NCBI RefSeq assembly: GCF_025561425.1
Contig: NZ_CP094824.1
Span: 2,852,001-2,916,000 of the forward strand
DNA length: 64,000 nucleotides
Direction: 5' to 3'
Origin: Mammaliicoccus sciuri
GTDB taxonomy: Bacteria > Bacillota > Bacilli > Staphylococcales > Staphylococcaceae
Shown here: piece after piece, positions 48,082 through 57,592 of the stretch
Numbering within the stretch: the first letter of the stretch is position 1
Layout of the letters: each line of letters begins with the position of its first letter
Position numbers and translations under genes: made by a program
Notes under the pieces: model-generated
What the model was told of the DNA's origin: nothing
Databases searched by the model: none
The model's input: only the letters and a program-made list of their open reading frames with translations

Positions 48082-48927
48082 TTATTCTCCTTGTTGTGTT
48101 AATTCTAAGTATAACTTTTTAAGGATTTCTTCTATTTTATCTTGAGTTACCTGGCATTTTTGATTAAATTTTAGTCTAAAATATAACGTCTTCAAGAAAT
48201 CTTTTATATTTTTCCTTATTCTAAAATAACTTAAATATTCTTCTTCAGATTCATTTAAATCTATTTGATTAACTGTCACGAATAACTCGCTTATCCAATT
48301 ACTCAATTCTTGATCTGTAAGGCCTTTTTCAAGTAATGCTTCAATGATAAATGCTTGTCGCTCATCTTCATCATCTATATAGCAAGATAAATCAGTATTT
48401 AACTGATAAAGTTTTTTAGCGATGACCTTTAAAATCACTTTATTACATTCACCTGAATAATATTTAGATCTAACACAAGTTGCAAGTAAATCTGATCCAT
48501 GAGCAACACTATGCATCCATCCTGCCCCTTGTACATATCCTCTAACATCAGTTTCCTTATCCATGTAATCGATCGCTAAGTTTATAATCTTCTCGTAAAC
48601 ATCCTGAAGCAACTGATCATGTTCTTCTAAATATTCAACAATGATTCCAATAATAAGCGCACTGAAACTTCTATCCAGCACAAGATGTTCAGTATCACTT
48701 TCGTTAACACTACTTAAAACAAACTCACAATGCTCAAGTAACTGTAGCATTTGATATTCTTCCAATTTACCACTTATAATTAAACGCGCAATTAAATCAA
48801 AATTATCTTCACGAATATTGGCATTAGGGTTTCCAATATTGGACATCATTAATTTAAATTCTTCTTCTGTTACTTGTTTGTTAGGCAATTCATTTTTATA
48901 TCTTTCAATTAATCCTTCGATAGTCAT
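48082..48927 (-). CDS. DUF2785-family protein
   Basis: 281 aa from ATG 48927 (AAGGATG 8 bases upstream). Helical, with the family-typical GYVQGAGWMHSVAHGSDLL at about 140 and CYIDDEDERQAFIIEAL later. Cytoplasmic, role unknown. A single gene. Confidence 0.8.
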   Translation of the reverse strand: MTIEGLIERYKNELPNKQVTEEEFKLMMSNIGNPNANIREDNFDLIARLIISGKLEEYQMLQLLEHCEFVLSSVNESDTEHLVLDRSFSALIIGIIVEYLEEHDQLLQDVYEKIINLAIDYMDKETDVRGYVQGAGWMHSVAHGSDLLATCVRSKYYSGECNKVILKVIAKKLYQLNTDLSCYIDDEDERQAFIIEALLEKGLTDQELSNWISELFVTVNQIDLNESEEEYLSYFRIRKNIKDFLKTLYFRLKFNQKCQVTQDKIEEILKKLYLELTQQGE

Positions 48928-49061
48928 TAAGAACACATCCTTTAGACTCTATTATTCATTATTATATTGTATTTTTACAATGAATGAAATGAGACATATT
49001 TATTTCAATTGCATAGTATAATAAACTGTACATACTAACCTTACATTTTTGGAGTGATTAT

Positions 49062-49595
49062 ATGGAAATATTTCAAGAGTTTAAAAAGCAATTTATTAAC
49101 TTTTTAAATAGCGATAATCGAATAGTATTAACGAAAGGTATGTTTCATGAGATAAAATTATTATCTATTTTAGCTGCAATAGAAGCTCAATCCCAATATT
49201 CAAAAGGAACATTATATGCTCATTCTAATGAAGTTTTCAAAGATCTGACAGAACAAGGCATGCTTATAAAAGAGATACCACTAAACACAACTTTCAAATT
49301 GAATGATTTATCATTACAGTTAAATTTATATACCGCAAATACCCCTAACTTTGGCGAATTTGCAATATATTATCCAGTGAATCCAAAAACAATAAAAGGA
49401 AAAAACTTTGAAATATTAGTTGATCACATAAAAGAAAATCCCGCTTCAAAAGTATTTATTATTACAGCAAATGACTGGGAGTTTAATAGCAAAGTGTCTA
49501 AAACATTAGAAGAAATGTCCGACATAGTTGTAGGAGAAGATTTAAAACAGGGAATTCAGAAAATATTTAATTCTGGTTTCAATAATAATTATTGA
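49062..49595 (+). CDS. Unknown 177-aa protein
   Basis: ATG 49062 with GGAGTG upstream. It looks like a mixed alpha/beta cytoplasmic protein; ASKVFIITANDWEFNSK and IVVGEDLKQGIQKI resemble the last strands of a Rossmann-like fold. No known family is evident to me. It stands alone before a region rich in RNA hairpins. Confidence 0.6.
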   Translation: MEIFQEFKKQFINFLNSDNRIVLTKGMFHEIKLLSILAAIEAQSQYSKGTLYAHSNEVFKDLTEQGMLIKEIPLNTTFKLNDLSLQLNLYTANTPNFGEFAIYYPVNPKTIKGKNFEILVDHIKENPASKVFIITANDWEFNSKVSKTLEEMSDIVVGEDLKQGIQKIFNSGFNNNY

Positions 49596-49654
49596 AGTTC
49601 ATCAATAATATTGATAATTATCTAAATATAGATTAAAATTATAATCAAATAGCG

Positions 49655-49712
49655 GTGCATATCTGCGGAATGCACTTGAGGTTGACTGTTACTGACGGTC
49701 TCCTCTTTTTTT
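49655..49712 (+). ncRNA. Small RNA or attenuator candidate
   Basis: Hairpin GTGCAT-ATCTGCGGA-ATGCAC (49655-49675) is followed 2 bases later by GAGGTTGAC...GGTCTCCTC (49678-49705) and seven T's. This gives two stacked stems ending in an intrinsic terminator. It lies 60 bp after an unrelated gene and not at its stop codon. It may be a short regulatory RNA or simply the end of a longer transcript. Confidence 0.45.
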
Positions 49713-50023
49713 AACTTACTATGTAAAAACATACTAATAGAAGTATATAAGTTAAATTTATAACCATGTAGGAATTTATTATTAGAGAGAATAAGTTTCC
49801 CTATAAGAATAAGAAACGTACTTGTTACAAGTGTAGCTATATGATGAATGAATTAGAGGTAACATTAATCTTGTATGGAGACTCGTTTTAGTTTATTATT
49901 TAGCCATAATATGAATATGCGGGAGTACCCGTAGTGAAGCCCCCAATTCAAGAATTGGGGGTTTTTGCTTTATTAATTGGGGATCGAAAAGATGAACAAA
50001 TCAGAAGGGATAGGGAGTTAGAC
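49713..50023. other. Non-coding stretch with a second strong terminator
   Basis: No gene seen. At 49938-49966, GCCCCCAATTC and GAATTGGGGG form a stem with T's following, again without a coding gene directly before it. This suggests another short transcript coming from the left. Confidence 0.5.
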
Positions 50024-50176
50024 ATGACTGAGAGAAAACCTTTGATATTGGATATGCAACAGAGATACAATCAGAATTTTGATTACTATTGTAAGACCCC
50101 ACATATCCAAAGATTTTTCAAAGCTTTAGATAAAATTATTGACAACTATGATATTAAATTCGAGGAAAGGGATTAG
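50024..50176 (+). CDS. Small 50-aa protein, unknown
   Basis: ATG 50024 is preceded by GGGAG at 6 bases. It encodes MTERKPLILDMQQRYNQNFD and ends DNYDIKFEERD. A longer frame starting upstream includes a terminator hairpin and is unlikely. It is followed by a terminator at about 50217. Function unknown. Confidence 0.55.
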   Translation: MTERKPLILDMQQRYNQNFDYYCKTPHIQRFFKALDKIIDNYDIKFEERD

Positions 50177-50216
50177 GTCCCGCAAGATTCTATAATCTTG
50201 TAAGTTTTAAGAAGAA

Positions 50217-50247
50217 GGGCTATACATTTTTAATGTATAGTTCTTTT
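50217..50247 (+). terminator. Terminator after the 50-aa gene
   Basis: CTATACATT-TTT-AATGTATAG stem, followed by TTCTTTTTTT. Confidence 0.7.
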
Positions 50248-50321
50248 TTTATGCTCAATTTCCTAAAAAAATTCACACTCTGCGGATTTTTTGCGAAATT
50301 TTTATAAAAATAAACACAAAA

Positions 50322-50353
50322 ATAACCCTCTAGCCTGATTGCTAGAGGGTTAT
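50322..50353. terminator. Terminator of the rpsF-ssb-rpsR operon
   Basis: ATAACCCTCTAGC and GCTAGAGGGTTAT form a perfect 13-bp stem, 15 bp after the rpsR stop. Confidence 0.8.
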
Positions 50354-50368
50354 GTTATACGCTAACTA

Positions 50369-50611
50369 TTATTGCTCTTCTTTAACGTATGGTAATAAAG
50401 CCATGTGACGTGCACGTTTGATAGCTACAGTAAGCATACGTTGGTATTTTGCTGAAGTACCTGTTACACGACGTGGTAAGATTTTACCTCTTTCTGAGAT
50501 AAACTTTTTAAGTAAATCTGTATCTTTGTAGTCGATATGTGTAATACCGTTTGCTGTGAAGTAACAAACTTTTTTACGACGACGACCACCTCTTCTTGGT
50601 CCACCTGCCAT
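50369..50611 (-). CDS. rpsR: 30S ribosomal protein S18
   Basis: 80 aa, normal length. [18 protein letters not shown] and the C-terminal [12 protein letters not shown] are canonical. It binds with S6 in the platform of the small subunit. Confidence 0.98.
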   Translation of the reverse strand: MAGGPRRGGRRRKKVCYFTANGITHIDYKDTDLLKKFISERGKILPRRVTGTSAKYQRMLTVAIKRARHMALLPYVKEEQ

Positions 50612-50670
50612 GATTGTGTTCCTCCCTTCTCGTTAAATCTTTATCAATTTATATTCGTTTCAATCAACTA

Positions 50671-51198
50671 TTAGAACGGCAAATCATCATCACTGATATC
50701 AATTGGGCCATTAGCGTTTGCAAATGGATTACTTGATTGTTGATTATTTGACTGTTGATTTGAAGGTGCTTTTTGTCCTTGTTGTTGGTTACCACCAAAG
50801 TCTTGTCCATAATTTTGGAATTCGTTATTATTTTGGTTATATGATTGATTATCATTACCAGATTGACGTTGATTTGCGCCTTTTGGTTCAAGGAATTGAA
50901 CACTGTCACAAACAACTTCAGTTACATAAACACGACGACCTTCTTGGTTCTCGTAGCTACGAGATTGTAGACGACCTTCAACTCCTGCCAGACTACCTTT
51001 AGATAAGTAATTGTTTACATTCTCTGCGGGACGTCTAAATACAACACAGTTGATAAAGTCAGCTTCTCTTTCACCTTGCTGATTCGTATAAGTACGATTA
51101 ATAGCTAAAGTAAAAGTAGCAACTTGAACGCCTGAGGGTGTTACTCTGTATTCCGGATCTTTAGTTAATCGACCGACTAATACAACACGATTAATCAT
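50671..51198 (-). CDS. ssb: Single-stranded DNA-binding protein
   Basis: 175 aa. OB fold at 1-105 ([25 protein letters not shown]), a Gln/Asn-rich linker, and the conserved acidic tip ISDDDLPF that recruits partner proteins. It sits between rpsF and rpsR, as in all Firmicutes. Confidence 0.98.
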   Translation of the reverse strand: MINRVVLVGRLTKDPEYRVTPSGVQVATFTLAINRTYTNQQGEREADFINCVVFRRPAENVNNYLSKGSLAGVEGRLQSRSYENQEGRRVYVTEVVCDSVQFLEPKGANQRQSGNDNQSYNQNNNEFQNYGQDFGGNQQQGQKAPSNQQSNNQQSSNPFANANGPIDISDDDLPF

Positions 51199-51225
51199 TT
51201 AATCTCCCCCATTTTATAAGTTAAA

Positions 51226-51519
51226 TTATTTTTCTTCTTCGCGTACTACGATGTGACGAATGATATCATCAGAGATTTTTGCTAAACGATCAAATTCACT
51301 GATAGCTTCGTCATTTTCAGACTTAACTCTAACGATGTTGTAGAAACCTTCTGTGAAGTCTTGGATTTCATAAGCTAAACGACGTTTACCCCAATCCTTT
51401 TCTTCGATGATTTCTGAACCGTTTGAAGATAAGATTCCTTTAAAACGCTCAACGACAGCTTTTCTAGCTTCGTCTTCGATATTTGGACGTACTACGTACA
51501 TTACTTCATATGTTCTCAT
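51226..51519 (-). CDS. rpsF: 30S ribosomal protein S6
   Basis: 97 aa from ATG 51519; a TTG lies one codon earlier, and AAGGAGGTG is well placed. [18 protein letters not shown] and [11 protein letters not shown] are canonical. First gene of the operon. Confidence 0.97.
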   Translation of the reverse strand: MRTYEVMYVVRPNIEDEARKAVVERFKGILSSNGSEIIEEKDWGKRRLAYEIQDFTEGFYNIVRVKSENDEAISEFDRLAKISDDIIRHIVVREEEK

Positions 51520-51521
51520 CA

Positions 51522-51562
51522 ATTTACACCTCCTTGTGGTCTATGCGGCCTAATAACTCAGT
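51522..51562 (-). promoter_or_regulatory. S6:S18 autoregulatory leader candidate
   Basis: The mRNA before rpsF reads TTAGGCCGCATAGACCACAAGGAGG. It has a CCG element and a stem that can reach the Shine-Dalgarno sequence, as described for the S6:S18-binding leader that mimics 16S rRNA. Structure not computed. Confidence 0.5.
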
Positions 51563-51653
51563 ATTAAGCAAGGAATAATTTTCATTACTCACAATCAAGA
51601 ATTATAGCATAGAGTATTACTTTTTACAATCTTTTTCTCGTTGATATCAAAGA

Positions 51654-51687
51654 AAAAGCCAATAGTGCATAAACACTACTGGCCTTT
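51654..51687 (-). terminator. Terminator of ychF
   Basis: On the minus strand AAAGGCCAGTAGTG pairs with CACTATTGGCTTT, followed by TTC, just after the ychF stop. Confidence 0.65.
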
Positions 51688-51690
51688 ATC

Positions 51691-52791
51691 TTACACATTA
51701 AATCTAAAGTGTACAACGTCTCCGTCTTTCATTAGGTATTCTTTACCTTCTAATCTTACTTTACCCGCTTCTTTAGCACCGTTCATGCCGTTATTTGCTA
51801 ATAAATCGTCATAACTTACGGTTTCTGCTCTTATAAAGCCTCTTTCGAAGTCTGTATGGATGATTCCGGCACATTGTGGTGCTGTCATGCCTTCTTTAAA
51901 TGTCCATGCTCTTACTTCTTGTTCACCTGCTGTAAAGTATGTTGCTAATCCTAATAAGTTATATGATGCACGGATTAATTTGTCTAATCCTGCTTCTTCT
52001 ACGCCTAAATCTTCTAAGAACATTTCGCAGTCTTCGTCATCTAATGTTGCTAATTCTTCTTCGATTTTTGCTGAAATCACGATAACTTGTGAACCTTCGT
52101 TACTTGCGTATTCTTCGATTTTTTGTACGAATTCGTTATTTTCTGGGTTTGCTACTTCATCTTCTGCTACGTTTGCTACATATAACATTGGTTTAGAAGT
52201 GAGTAAGCTTAAATGTTTCACGATTGCTTTTTCTTCTGGTGTGAATTCTAAACTTCTTACTGGGTTATTGTTTTCTAATGTTTCTTTAATTTTTGCTAAT
52301 ACTTTTTCTTCTGCTACGGCATCTTTATCTTTTTGTTTTGCCATTTTTGCTACTCTTTCATAGCGTTTTTCTACTGATTCTAAGTCAGCTAATACTAATT
52401 CCATATTAATAACTTCAATATCATCGATTGGATCTACTTTTCCTGATACGTGTGTAACATTTTCATCAACAAATGCACGTACGACTTGGCAAATCGCATC
52501 TACTTCACGGATATGTGATAAGAATTTATTTCCTAACCCTTCACCTTTAGATGCACCTTTAACGATACCTGCAATATCTGTAAATTCGAATGCTGTTGGT
52601 ACAGTTTTCTTAGGTTTGACTAATTTCGTTAATTCTTGTAAACGATGGTCTGGTACTTCTACAATCCCTACATTTGGATCGATTGTTGCGAAAGGATAGT
52701 TCGCTGCAAGTGCTCCTGCTTTCGTAATTGCGTTAAATAATGTTGATTTACCTACGTTTGGTAATCCTACTATGCCAGCTGTTAATGCCAT
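51691..52791 (-). CDS. ychF: Redox-regulated ATPase YchF (Obg-family)
   Basis: 366 aa. P-loop GLPNVGKST at 9-17; the usual NKxD is replaced by the ATP-specific NVAE-type motif (VANVAEDE). A coiled coil at about 130-170 and a C-terminal TGS-like domain (WTFKEGMTAPQCAGIIHTDF) follow. Ribosome-associated. Confidence 0.97.
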   Translation of the reverse strand: MALTAGIVGLPNVGKSTLFNAITKAGALAANYPFATIDPNVGIVEVPDHRLQELTKLVKPKKTVPTAFEFTDIAGIVKGASKGEGLGNKFLSHIREVDAICQVVRAFVDENVTHVSGKVDPIDDIEVINMELVLADLESVEKRYERVAKMAKQKDKDAVAEEKVLAKIKETLENNNPVRSLEFTPEEKAIVKHLSLLTSKPMLYVANVAEDEVANPENNEFVQKIEEYASNEGSQVIVISAKIEEELATLDDEDCEMFLEDLGVEEAGLDKLIRASYNLLGLATYFTAGEQEVRAWTFKEGMTAPQCAGIIHTDFERGFIRAETVSYDDLLANNGMNGAKEAGKVRLEGKEYLMKDGDVVHFRFNV

Positions 52792-52794
52792 ATT

Positions 52795-52992
52795 TTATTC
52801 ACCTTGTCCTTTTACTAATATTTTTTTAATTTTTTTATTAAAATCTTGTCTTGGTAGCATGATACTACGAGAACATTCTTCACATTTTATTCTAACATCT
52901 GCACCGAGTCTTATAATTTTAAATCTATTATACCCACATGCGTGTTGTTTTTTCATTTCAACGATATCATTTAACTCATACGATTTGATCAT
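52795..52992 (-). CDS. DUF951-family small zinc-ribbon-like protein
   Basis: 65 aa. ELNDIVEMKKQHACGYNRFK and IKCEECSRSIMLPR carry cysteines that may bind zinc. Start ATG 52992 with GGGAGG upstream. It lies 3 bp before ychF, an arrangement conserved in Firmicutes. Confidence 0.9.
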   Translation of the reverse strand: MIKSYELNDIVEMKKQHACGYNRFKIIRLGADVRIKCEECSRSIMLPRQDFNKKIKKILVKGQGE

Positions 52993-53015
52993 ATTTTTGC
53001 CTCCCGATTAGATGA

Positions 53016-53900
53016 TTATTGAATGTTATTTGGATTATAAGAAACCATTGTTGGAATTGGCGCTTGAATACCTTCTTTATCGAAGAAAGATTTCACTTCT
53101 CTTCTTAAAATTCTAGCACCTGATAAATGTTGGTTTGGTTCTGTTTCACCTGCTATTTTAATTGTTGCTTCCCCTGCTGTCACAGTTTCTACACCTAAAA
53201 TTTCAGGATCTTTAATGAAAATTTCATATCTTTCTTTAACTGTTGGTAAAAATTCATTTAACTTACTTTCAACTTCATCTAAATCTTCTTTAATAGATAC
53301 GGGGATTTCTACAATAGCCATACCGTTATGAATTGAGAAGTTTACAATCTCATTCATTGTACCATTAGGAAGTATCGTTAAATCACCAGCAAACGATAAT
53401 ATTCTTGTAGATCTCATTCCTATTGATTGTACAGTACCTTCCGCAACAGTGGTACCTGTAGTATTAATTTTTATATAATCGCCAACATCAAATTGATTTT
53501 CGAAAATAATAAAGAAGCCTGTAATGACATCTTTCACTAAAGTTTGTGCGCCGAAACCAATTGCCAACCCTACAACACCGGCACCAGCAATAATACTTTC
53601 AACTCTTATACCTAAATTGCTTAAAATGGTTGTCGCAACTATAAACCATACGACATAGGAAATAACATTTTGAAGTAAGTTAACCATTGTTTTAGCGCGC
53701 TTGTTAGACTTCCCTACCCTCTTAGTTCCGTATTTCGTTGTAAAGAATTTCTCTACGACTTTATGAAGTACTTTAATAATGACGTAAGCTAATACAATGT
53801 AGAATATGCCAATTAATATTTGTTCTATCCACTTCTGCCAATTTTCTGGATCCATAAATGGGGCTATCAATTTATGGATGATGTTCATAATCTTATTCAC
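53016..53900 (-). CDS. Small-conductance mechanosensitive channel, MscS family
   Basis: 294 aa with three to four N-terminal membrane segments. The pore helix region VVGLAIGFGAQTLVKDVITG is the MscS signature, followed by the beta domain (FDVGDYIKINTTGTTVAEG). It starts with GTG 53900, with AGAGGTG upstream. It acts in osmotic downshock. Confidence 0.92.
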   Translation of the reverse strand: MNKIMNIIHKLIAPFMDPENWQKWIEQILIGIFYIVLAYVIIKVLHKVVEKFFTTKYGTKRVGKSNKRAKTMVNLLQNVISYVVWFIVATTILSNLGIRVESIIAGAGVVGLAIGFGAQTLVKDVITGFFIIFENQFDVGDYIKINTTGTTVAEGTVQSIGMRSTRILSFAGDLTILPNGTMNEIVNFSIHNGMAIVEIPVSIKEDLDEVESKLNEFLPTVKERYEIFIKDPEILGVETVTAGEATIKIAGETEPNQHLSGARILRREVKSFFDKEGIQAPIPTMVSYNPNNIQ

Positions 53901-53911
53901 TTTTACACCTC

Positions 53912-54748
53912 TTATTCTTCTAACAATAATTCTAATATTCTCTTATATTCTTCTTCAGAATTAAATTCAAGAGAAATTTTGCCTGCTTTTTTAGTCTTAG
54001 AAATATCAATATTCGTTCCAAATTTTTCTTTTAATTGATATTCATGTTTGACTAAGAAATTAGGTTTCGATTGTTTCGTTTTCTTTTTCTTATCTTGGCC
54101 ATGAGCATTTAATTGTTTAATATATTCTTCTAATGCTCTAACACTCATATGTTCTTTTACAACTTTTTTAGCCACTTGATCTAGTTGATGTTTTTTATCT
54201 AATCCAAGTAATGTTCTACCATGTGCACTTGATATTTTTTCTTCGTTGATTAATTTTTTTACACTTGGTGGCAAGTTCAGCAACCTTAAGACATTTGCAA
54301 TGTATGATCTTGATTTCCCTAATCTATCTGCTACATCTTGTTGTTTTAAATTCAGTTCTTCCATCATCATCGCATAACTTTTTGCTTCTTCTAGAGGTTT
54401 TAAATTCTCACGTTGAATATTCTCAATAATTGCAAGTTCTAACATTTCTTCATCGGTTAAATTTTTAATGATTGCCGGTACTGACTCTTTGTTAGCTAAT
54501 TGGCTTGCTCTAAATCTTCTTTCACCTACAACGATGTCGTATCCTTTTATTGTTTCTCTTACGACGATTGGTTGTAATACACCATGTTGTGAAATTGACT
54601 GCGTTAAATCTCTCAAAGCTTCTTCATCAAAATAATCTCTCGGTTGATATGGATTCCTTCTTAATTTTTCTAAAGGAAGTTCAACAATTTTATCATGACT
54701 ATGGTTATAAGAAATCTTATCTGTTAATGCCTGATTTCTTTCTTTCAT
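53912..54748 (-). CDS. parB: ParB/Spo0J-family chromosome partition protein
   Basis: 278 aa. ParB box motifs RRNPYQPRDYFDEE and VVGERRFRAS form the CTP-binding N-domain. The HTH is LKQQDVADRLGKSRSYIANV, and the C-terminal dimerisation part follows. Noc is a close relative and cannot be fully excluded, but a parS-like site directly upstream and the synteny favour ParB. Confidence 0.92.
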   Translation of the reverse strand: MKERNQALTDKISYNHSHDKIVELPLEKLRRNPYQPRDYFDEEALRDLTQSISQHGVLQPIVVRETIKGYDIVVGERRFRASQLANKESVPAIIKNLTDEEMLELAIIENIQRENLKPLEEAKSYAMMMEELNLKQQDVADRLGKSRSYIANVLRLLNLPPSVKKLINEEKISSAHGRTLLGLDKKHQLDQVAKKVVKEHMSVRALEEYIKQLNAHGQDKKKKTKQSKPNFLVKHEYQLKEKFGTNIDISKTKKAGKISLEFNSEEEYKRILELLLEE

Positions 54749-54775
54749 TTCATCACCACGTTATTTATTCTCGTA

Positions 54776-54791
54776 TGTTTCACGTAAAACA
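54776..54791. promoter_or_regulatory. parS-like site
   Basis: TGTTTCACGTAAAACA matches the parS consensus TGTTTCACGTGAAACA in 15 of 16 positions, 28 bp upstream of the parB start. It probably nucleates ParB near the origin and may autoregulate parB. Confidence 0.85.
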
Positions 54792-54873
54792 TCCAAATTA
54801 GATTATAACAATTTTGAAAAGGATATGCACAAAAGAAAAGTTGAGTGATAAATTAAAATATTCAGAAAAGTTG

Positions 54874-54902
54874 TTGACAAAAAAATATACGCATAGTATT
54901 GT
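54874..54902 (+). promoter_or_regulatory. Promoter of the met operon
   Basis: TTGACA (54874-54879), 17-bp spacer, TATTGT (54897-54902), about 415 bp upstream of metI and just before the T-box leader. Confidence 0.65.
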
Positions 54903-54929
54903 GTAATATATCAACAACGAAAACAAATA

Positions 54930-55282
54930 AAATCACGATAAAAAGGAAAGTAAATCTTACACTGCAATCATCAGAGAGTTCCCATTTGCTGAAAGGGAAC
55001 ATTGAAAGAAAGATTGAAAATGGCCTTGGAGTGGTGGCATCGATATTGAGGTGTCAACGGGATCGCCCGTTATAGCGATACAGTATTAAAGTCTCTTTAG
55101 CGATGATGGCGTACTGGAATTTGTTCACTTATTTTACTGCCATTATATCTTCTTGAAGGAGACTCGTACTTATAGAGGTAATGTCAGTAATGTCATTGCG
55201 AACAAAGGTGGTACCGCGAGCTAAGCTTTCGTCCTTTACATCCGATTCATTTCGGGTTTAAAGGACGGAAGCTTTTTTTATT
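54930..55282 (+). promoter_or_regulatory. T-box riboswitch leader of the met operon
   Basis: The T-box core AACAAAGGTGGTACCGCGAG is at 55201-55220. It is followed by the terminator hairpin GCTTTCGTCCTTTA/TAAAGGACGGAAGC and T's (to 55280). Upstream lies the long Stem I region. Uncharged tRNA, by context tRNA-Met, would favour antitermination. I did not verify the specifier codon. Confidence 0.93.
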
Positions 55283-55316
55283 TTTATTTTTAAATTCATT
55301 AGGGAGGAAGGCTATT

Positions 55317-56423
55317 ATGAAATCTACTCAACTCGCTCAAATTTCATTAACTAAAGACCATACCGGGGCAACTACAAACCCGATTTATCTTTCAACAGCC
55401 TATCAACATGAAAAATTAGGTTGTTCAACCGGCTTTGATTATACAAGAACGAAAAATCCAACTCGCTCAAATTTTGAAGAGGCATTTGCCAAACTTGAAG
55501 GTGGTAAATACTCATTTGCAACTTCAAGCGGTATGGCTAGTATCCAATTAGTTTGTAACTTATTTAAACCAAATGATGAAATCTTAGTGTCATTCGATTT
55601 ATATGGCGGCACATTTAGACTATTTGAATTTTATGAAAAACAATACAACATCAAATTTAAGTACATTGATTTTTCAAATATTGATGAAGTAAACGCATCG
55701 ATTAATGAACATACACACGCATTCTTTATTGAACCCATTTCAAATCCGTTAATGTTCTCAGTAGACTTAAAGCCTTTATATGAAATTGCACAAGCAAGAA
55801 ATATATTAACGATTATCGATAACACGTTCTTAACACCTTACTTATCAACACCATTAAAAGACGGTGCTGACATCGTCTTACATTCTGCTACAAAGTACAT
55901 AAGTGGTCATAATGATGTGTTAGCTGGCATTGTCACTGTATCAGATGACTACTTAGGTGAATTGCTTGGCCAATTTCATAATATGATCGGTGCAACACTC
56001 TCACCATTCGATAGTTATTTATTACTAAGAGGCTTAAAGACATTACATTTACGACTTGACCGTTCTACTGAAAATGCTCAAAAGTTAGCACAATCACTTC
56101 AATCTGTTGAAAGCATTGATGAAGTTCTTTACTCAGGTCAAACCGGAATGTTAAGTATCCGTTTAAACAATGCATATAGCGTTGATAGCTTCTTACAAAA
56201 TATTAAATTATGTATATTTGCTGAAAGTCTTGGCGGTACTGAAACATTTATCACATTCCCATATACACAAACACATGTAGATATGGCAGATGAAGAAAAA
56301 GATAAACGCGGTATAGATGAATATTTACTCCGTTTATCTATTGGAATAGAAGATTATGAAGATATTTACAAAGACATACTACAAGCCTTAAAAAATTCAA
56401 GAAAAGAAGGAGTGTCAATATGA
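55317..56423 (+). CDS. metI: Cystathionine gamma-synthase / O-acetylhomoserine sulfhydrylase-type enzyme
   Basis: 368 aa PLP enzyme. The Lys-containing HSATKYISGHNDVLAG gives the Schiff-base lysine, after YGGTFRLFE and the family-wide TRTKNPTRSNFE. It joins an activated homoserine to cysteine. First gene of the T-box operon, with RBS AGGGAGGAAGG and a 4-bp overlap with metC. Confidence 0.93.
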   Translation: MKSTQLAQISLTKDHTGATTNPIYLSTAYQHEKLGCSTGFDYTRTKNPTRSNFEEAFAKLEGGKYSFATSSGMASIQLVCNLFKPNDEILVSFDLYGGTFRLFEFYEKQYNIKFKYIDFSNIDEVNASINEHTHAFFIEPISNPLMFSVDLKPLYEIAQARNILTIIDNTFLTPYLSTPLKDGADIVLHSATKYISGHNDVLAGIVTVSDDYLGELLGQFHNMIGATLSPFDSYLLLRGLKTLHLRLDRSTENAQKLAQSLQSVESIDEVLYSGQTGMLSIRLNNAYSVDSFLQNIKLCIFAESLGGTETFITFPYTQTHVDMADEEKDKRGIDEYLLRLSIGIEDYEDIYKDILQALKNSRKEGVSI

Positions 56424-57592
56424 GCTATTCAAAAGAAACATCTTTAATATTGGATTCCACTAGAGGTAACGAGCACTTATCAAGCAATCAACCATTATAT
56501 TATTCATCCACTTATCATCAAGAAACTTTAGGTGGCAATCAAGAATTTGACTATGCACGCAGTGGTAACCCTAATAGAAAGTTACTTGAAGAAAAGTTAG
56601 CAGATTTAGAAGGCGGTAATTACGGATTTGCATTTAGTTCAGGAATTGCTGCAATAACAGCTGTCTTCTTAACATTGAAACCAGGAGACCACGTGATTCT
56701 ACCAGATGATGTTTACGGTGGAACGTTCAGACTAACAGAGCAAATTCTTAAGAAATTTGAAATAGAATTTACAACTGTCGATCAAACAGACTTACAAAAT
56801 ATCAAAGAAGCTGTTCAAGAAAATACGAAACTTATCTATGTTGAAACACCTTCTAACCCACTTTTTAAAGTGACAGATATTGATGGTGTTAGCCAAATTG
56901 CACGTAAACACGACGCACTATTAGCTGTCGATAATACATTTATGACACCGTTAGGACAATCACCATTGAAACTAGGTGCTGACATTGTCGTTCATTCAGC
57001 TACGAAATTCTTAGGCCGTCACAGTGACCTCATAGCAGGCGCAGTAGTCGTGAATGACCCAGAACTTAAAAATGAAATTTATCTTATTCAAAATGGTACA
57101 GGTTCTGGATTAAGCGTTTATGATTCTTGGACACTTGCTAAACATTTAAAGACATTACCAATTAGATTTAAACAATCTGTTTATAACACAGAACAAATTT
57201 ATAGATATTTAATCGATAATGAAGCAATTGAAACAGTCTATTATCCAATCACAAATGACACACATTTAAGACAAGCTAAAAATGGCGGTGCCGTACTCGG
57301 ATTCAGACTTAAAGATGAATCAAAAGCACAAGCATTTGTTGACCATCTTAATATCCCACTTGTATCTGTAAGCTTAGGCGGTGTTGAAACGATTCTTTCT
57401 CACCCAGCTACAATGAGTCACGCAGCCATCCCTGAAGAAGTGAGAGCTGAACGTGGTATCACTAACGGATTATTTAGATTGTCAGTCGGCTTAGAAGATG
57501 TCAAAGAATTGATCACAGATATCGATTGGGCATTAAAGGAGGCTACATATGAGTCTAAAAGAAGCGTTAAAGAACCAAATTTTAGTAGCTGA
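56420..57592 (+). CDS. metC: Cystathionine beta-lyase
   Basis: 390 aa PLP enzyme of the same family. HSATKFLGRHSDLIAG carries the catalytic lysine, and SLGGVETILSHPATMSHAA lies near the C-terminus. It cleaves cystathionine to homocysteine. Its 3' end overlaps the next gene by 44 bp. Confidence 0.93.
   Translation: MSYSKETSLILDSTRGNEHLSSNQPLYYSSTYHQETLGGNQEFDYARSGNPNRKLLEEKLADLEGGNYGFAFSSGIAAITAVFLTLKPGDHVILPDDVYGGTFRLTEQILKKFEIEFTTVDQTDLQNIKEAVQENTKLIYVETPSNPLFKVTDIDGVSQIARKHDALLAVDNTFMTPLGQSPLKLGADIVVHSATKFLGRHSDLIAGAVVVNDPELKNEIYLIQNGTGSGLSVYDSWTLAKHLKTLPIRFKQSVYNTEQIYRYLIDNEAIETVYYPITNDTHLRQAKNGGAVLGFRLKDESKAQAFVDHLNIPLVSVSLGGVETILSHPATMSHAAIPEEVRAERGITNGLFRLSVGLEDVKELITDIDWALKEATYESKRSVKEPNFSS

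Noticed and set aside
49934..50176. An 80-aa protein starting at 49934
   Set aside because: Its first 30 codons run through a terminator hairpin. The ATG at 50024 with GGGAG is the credible start.
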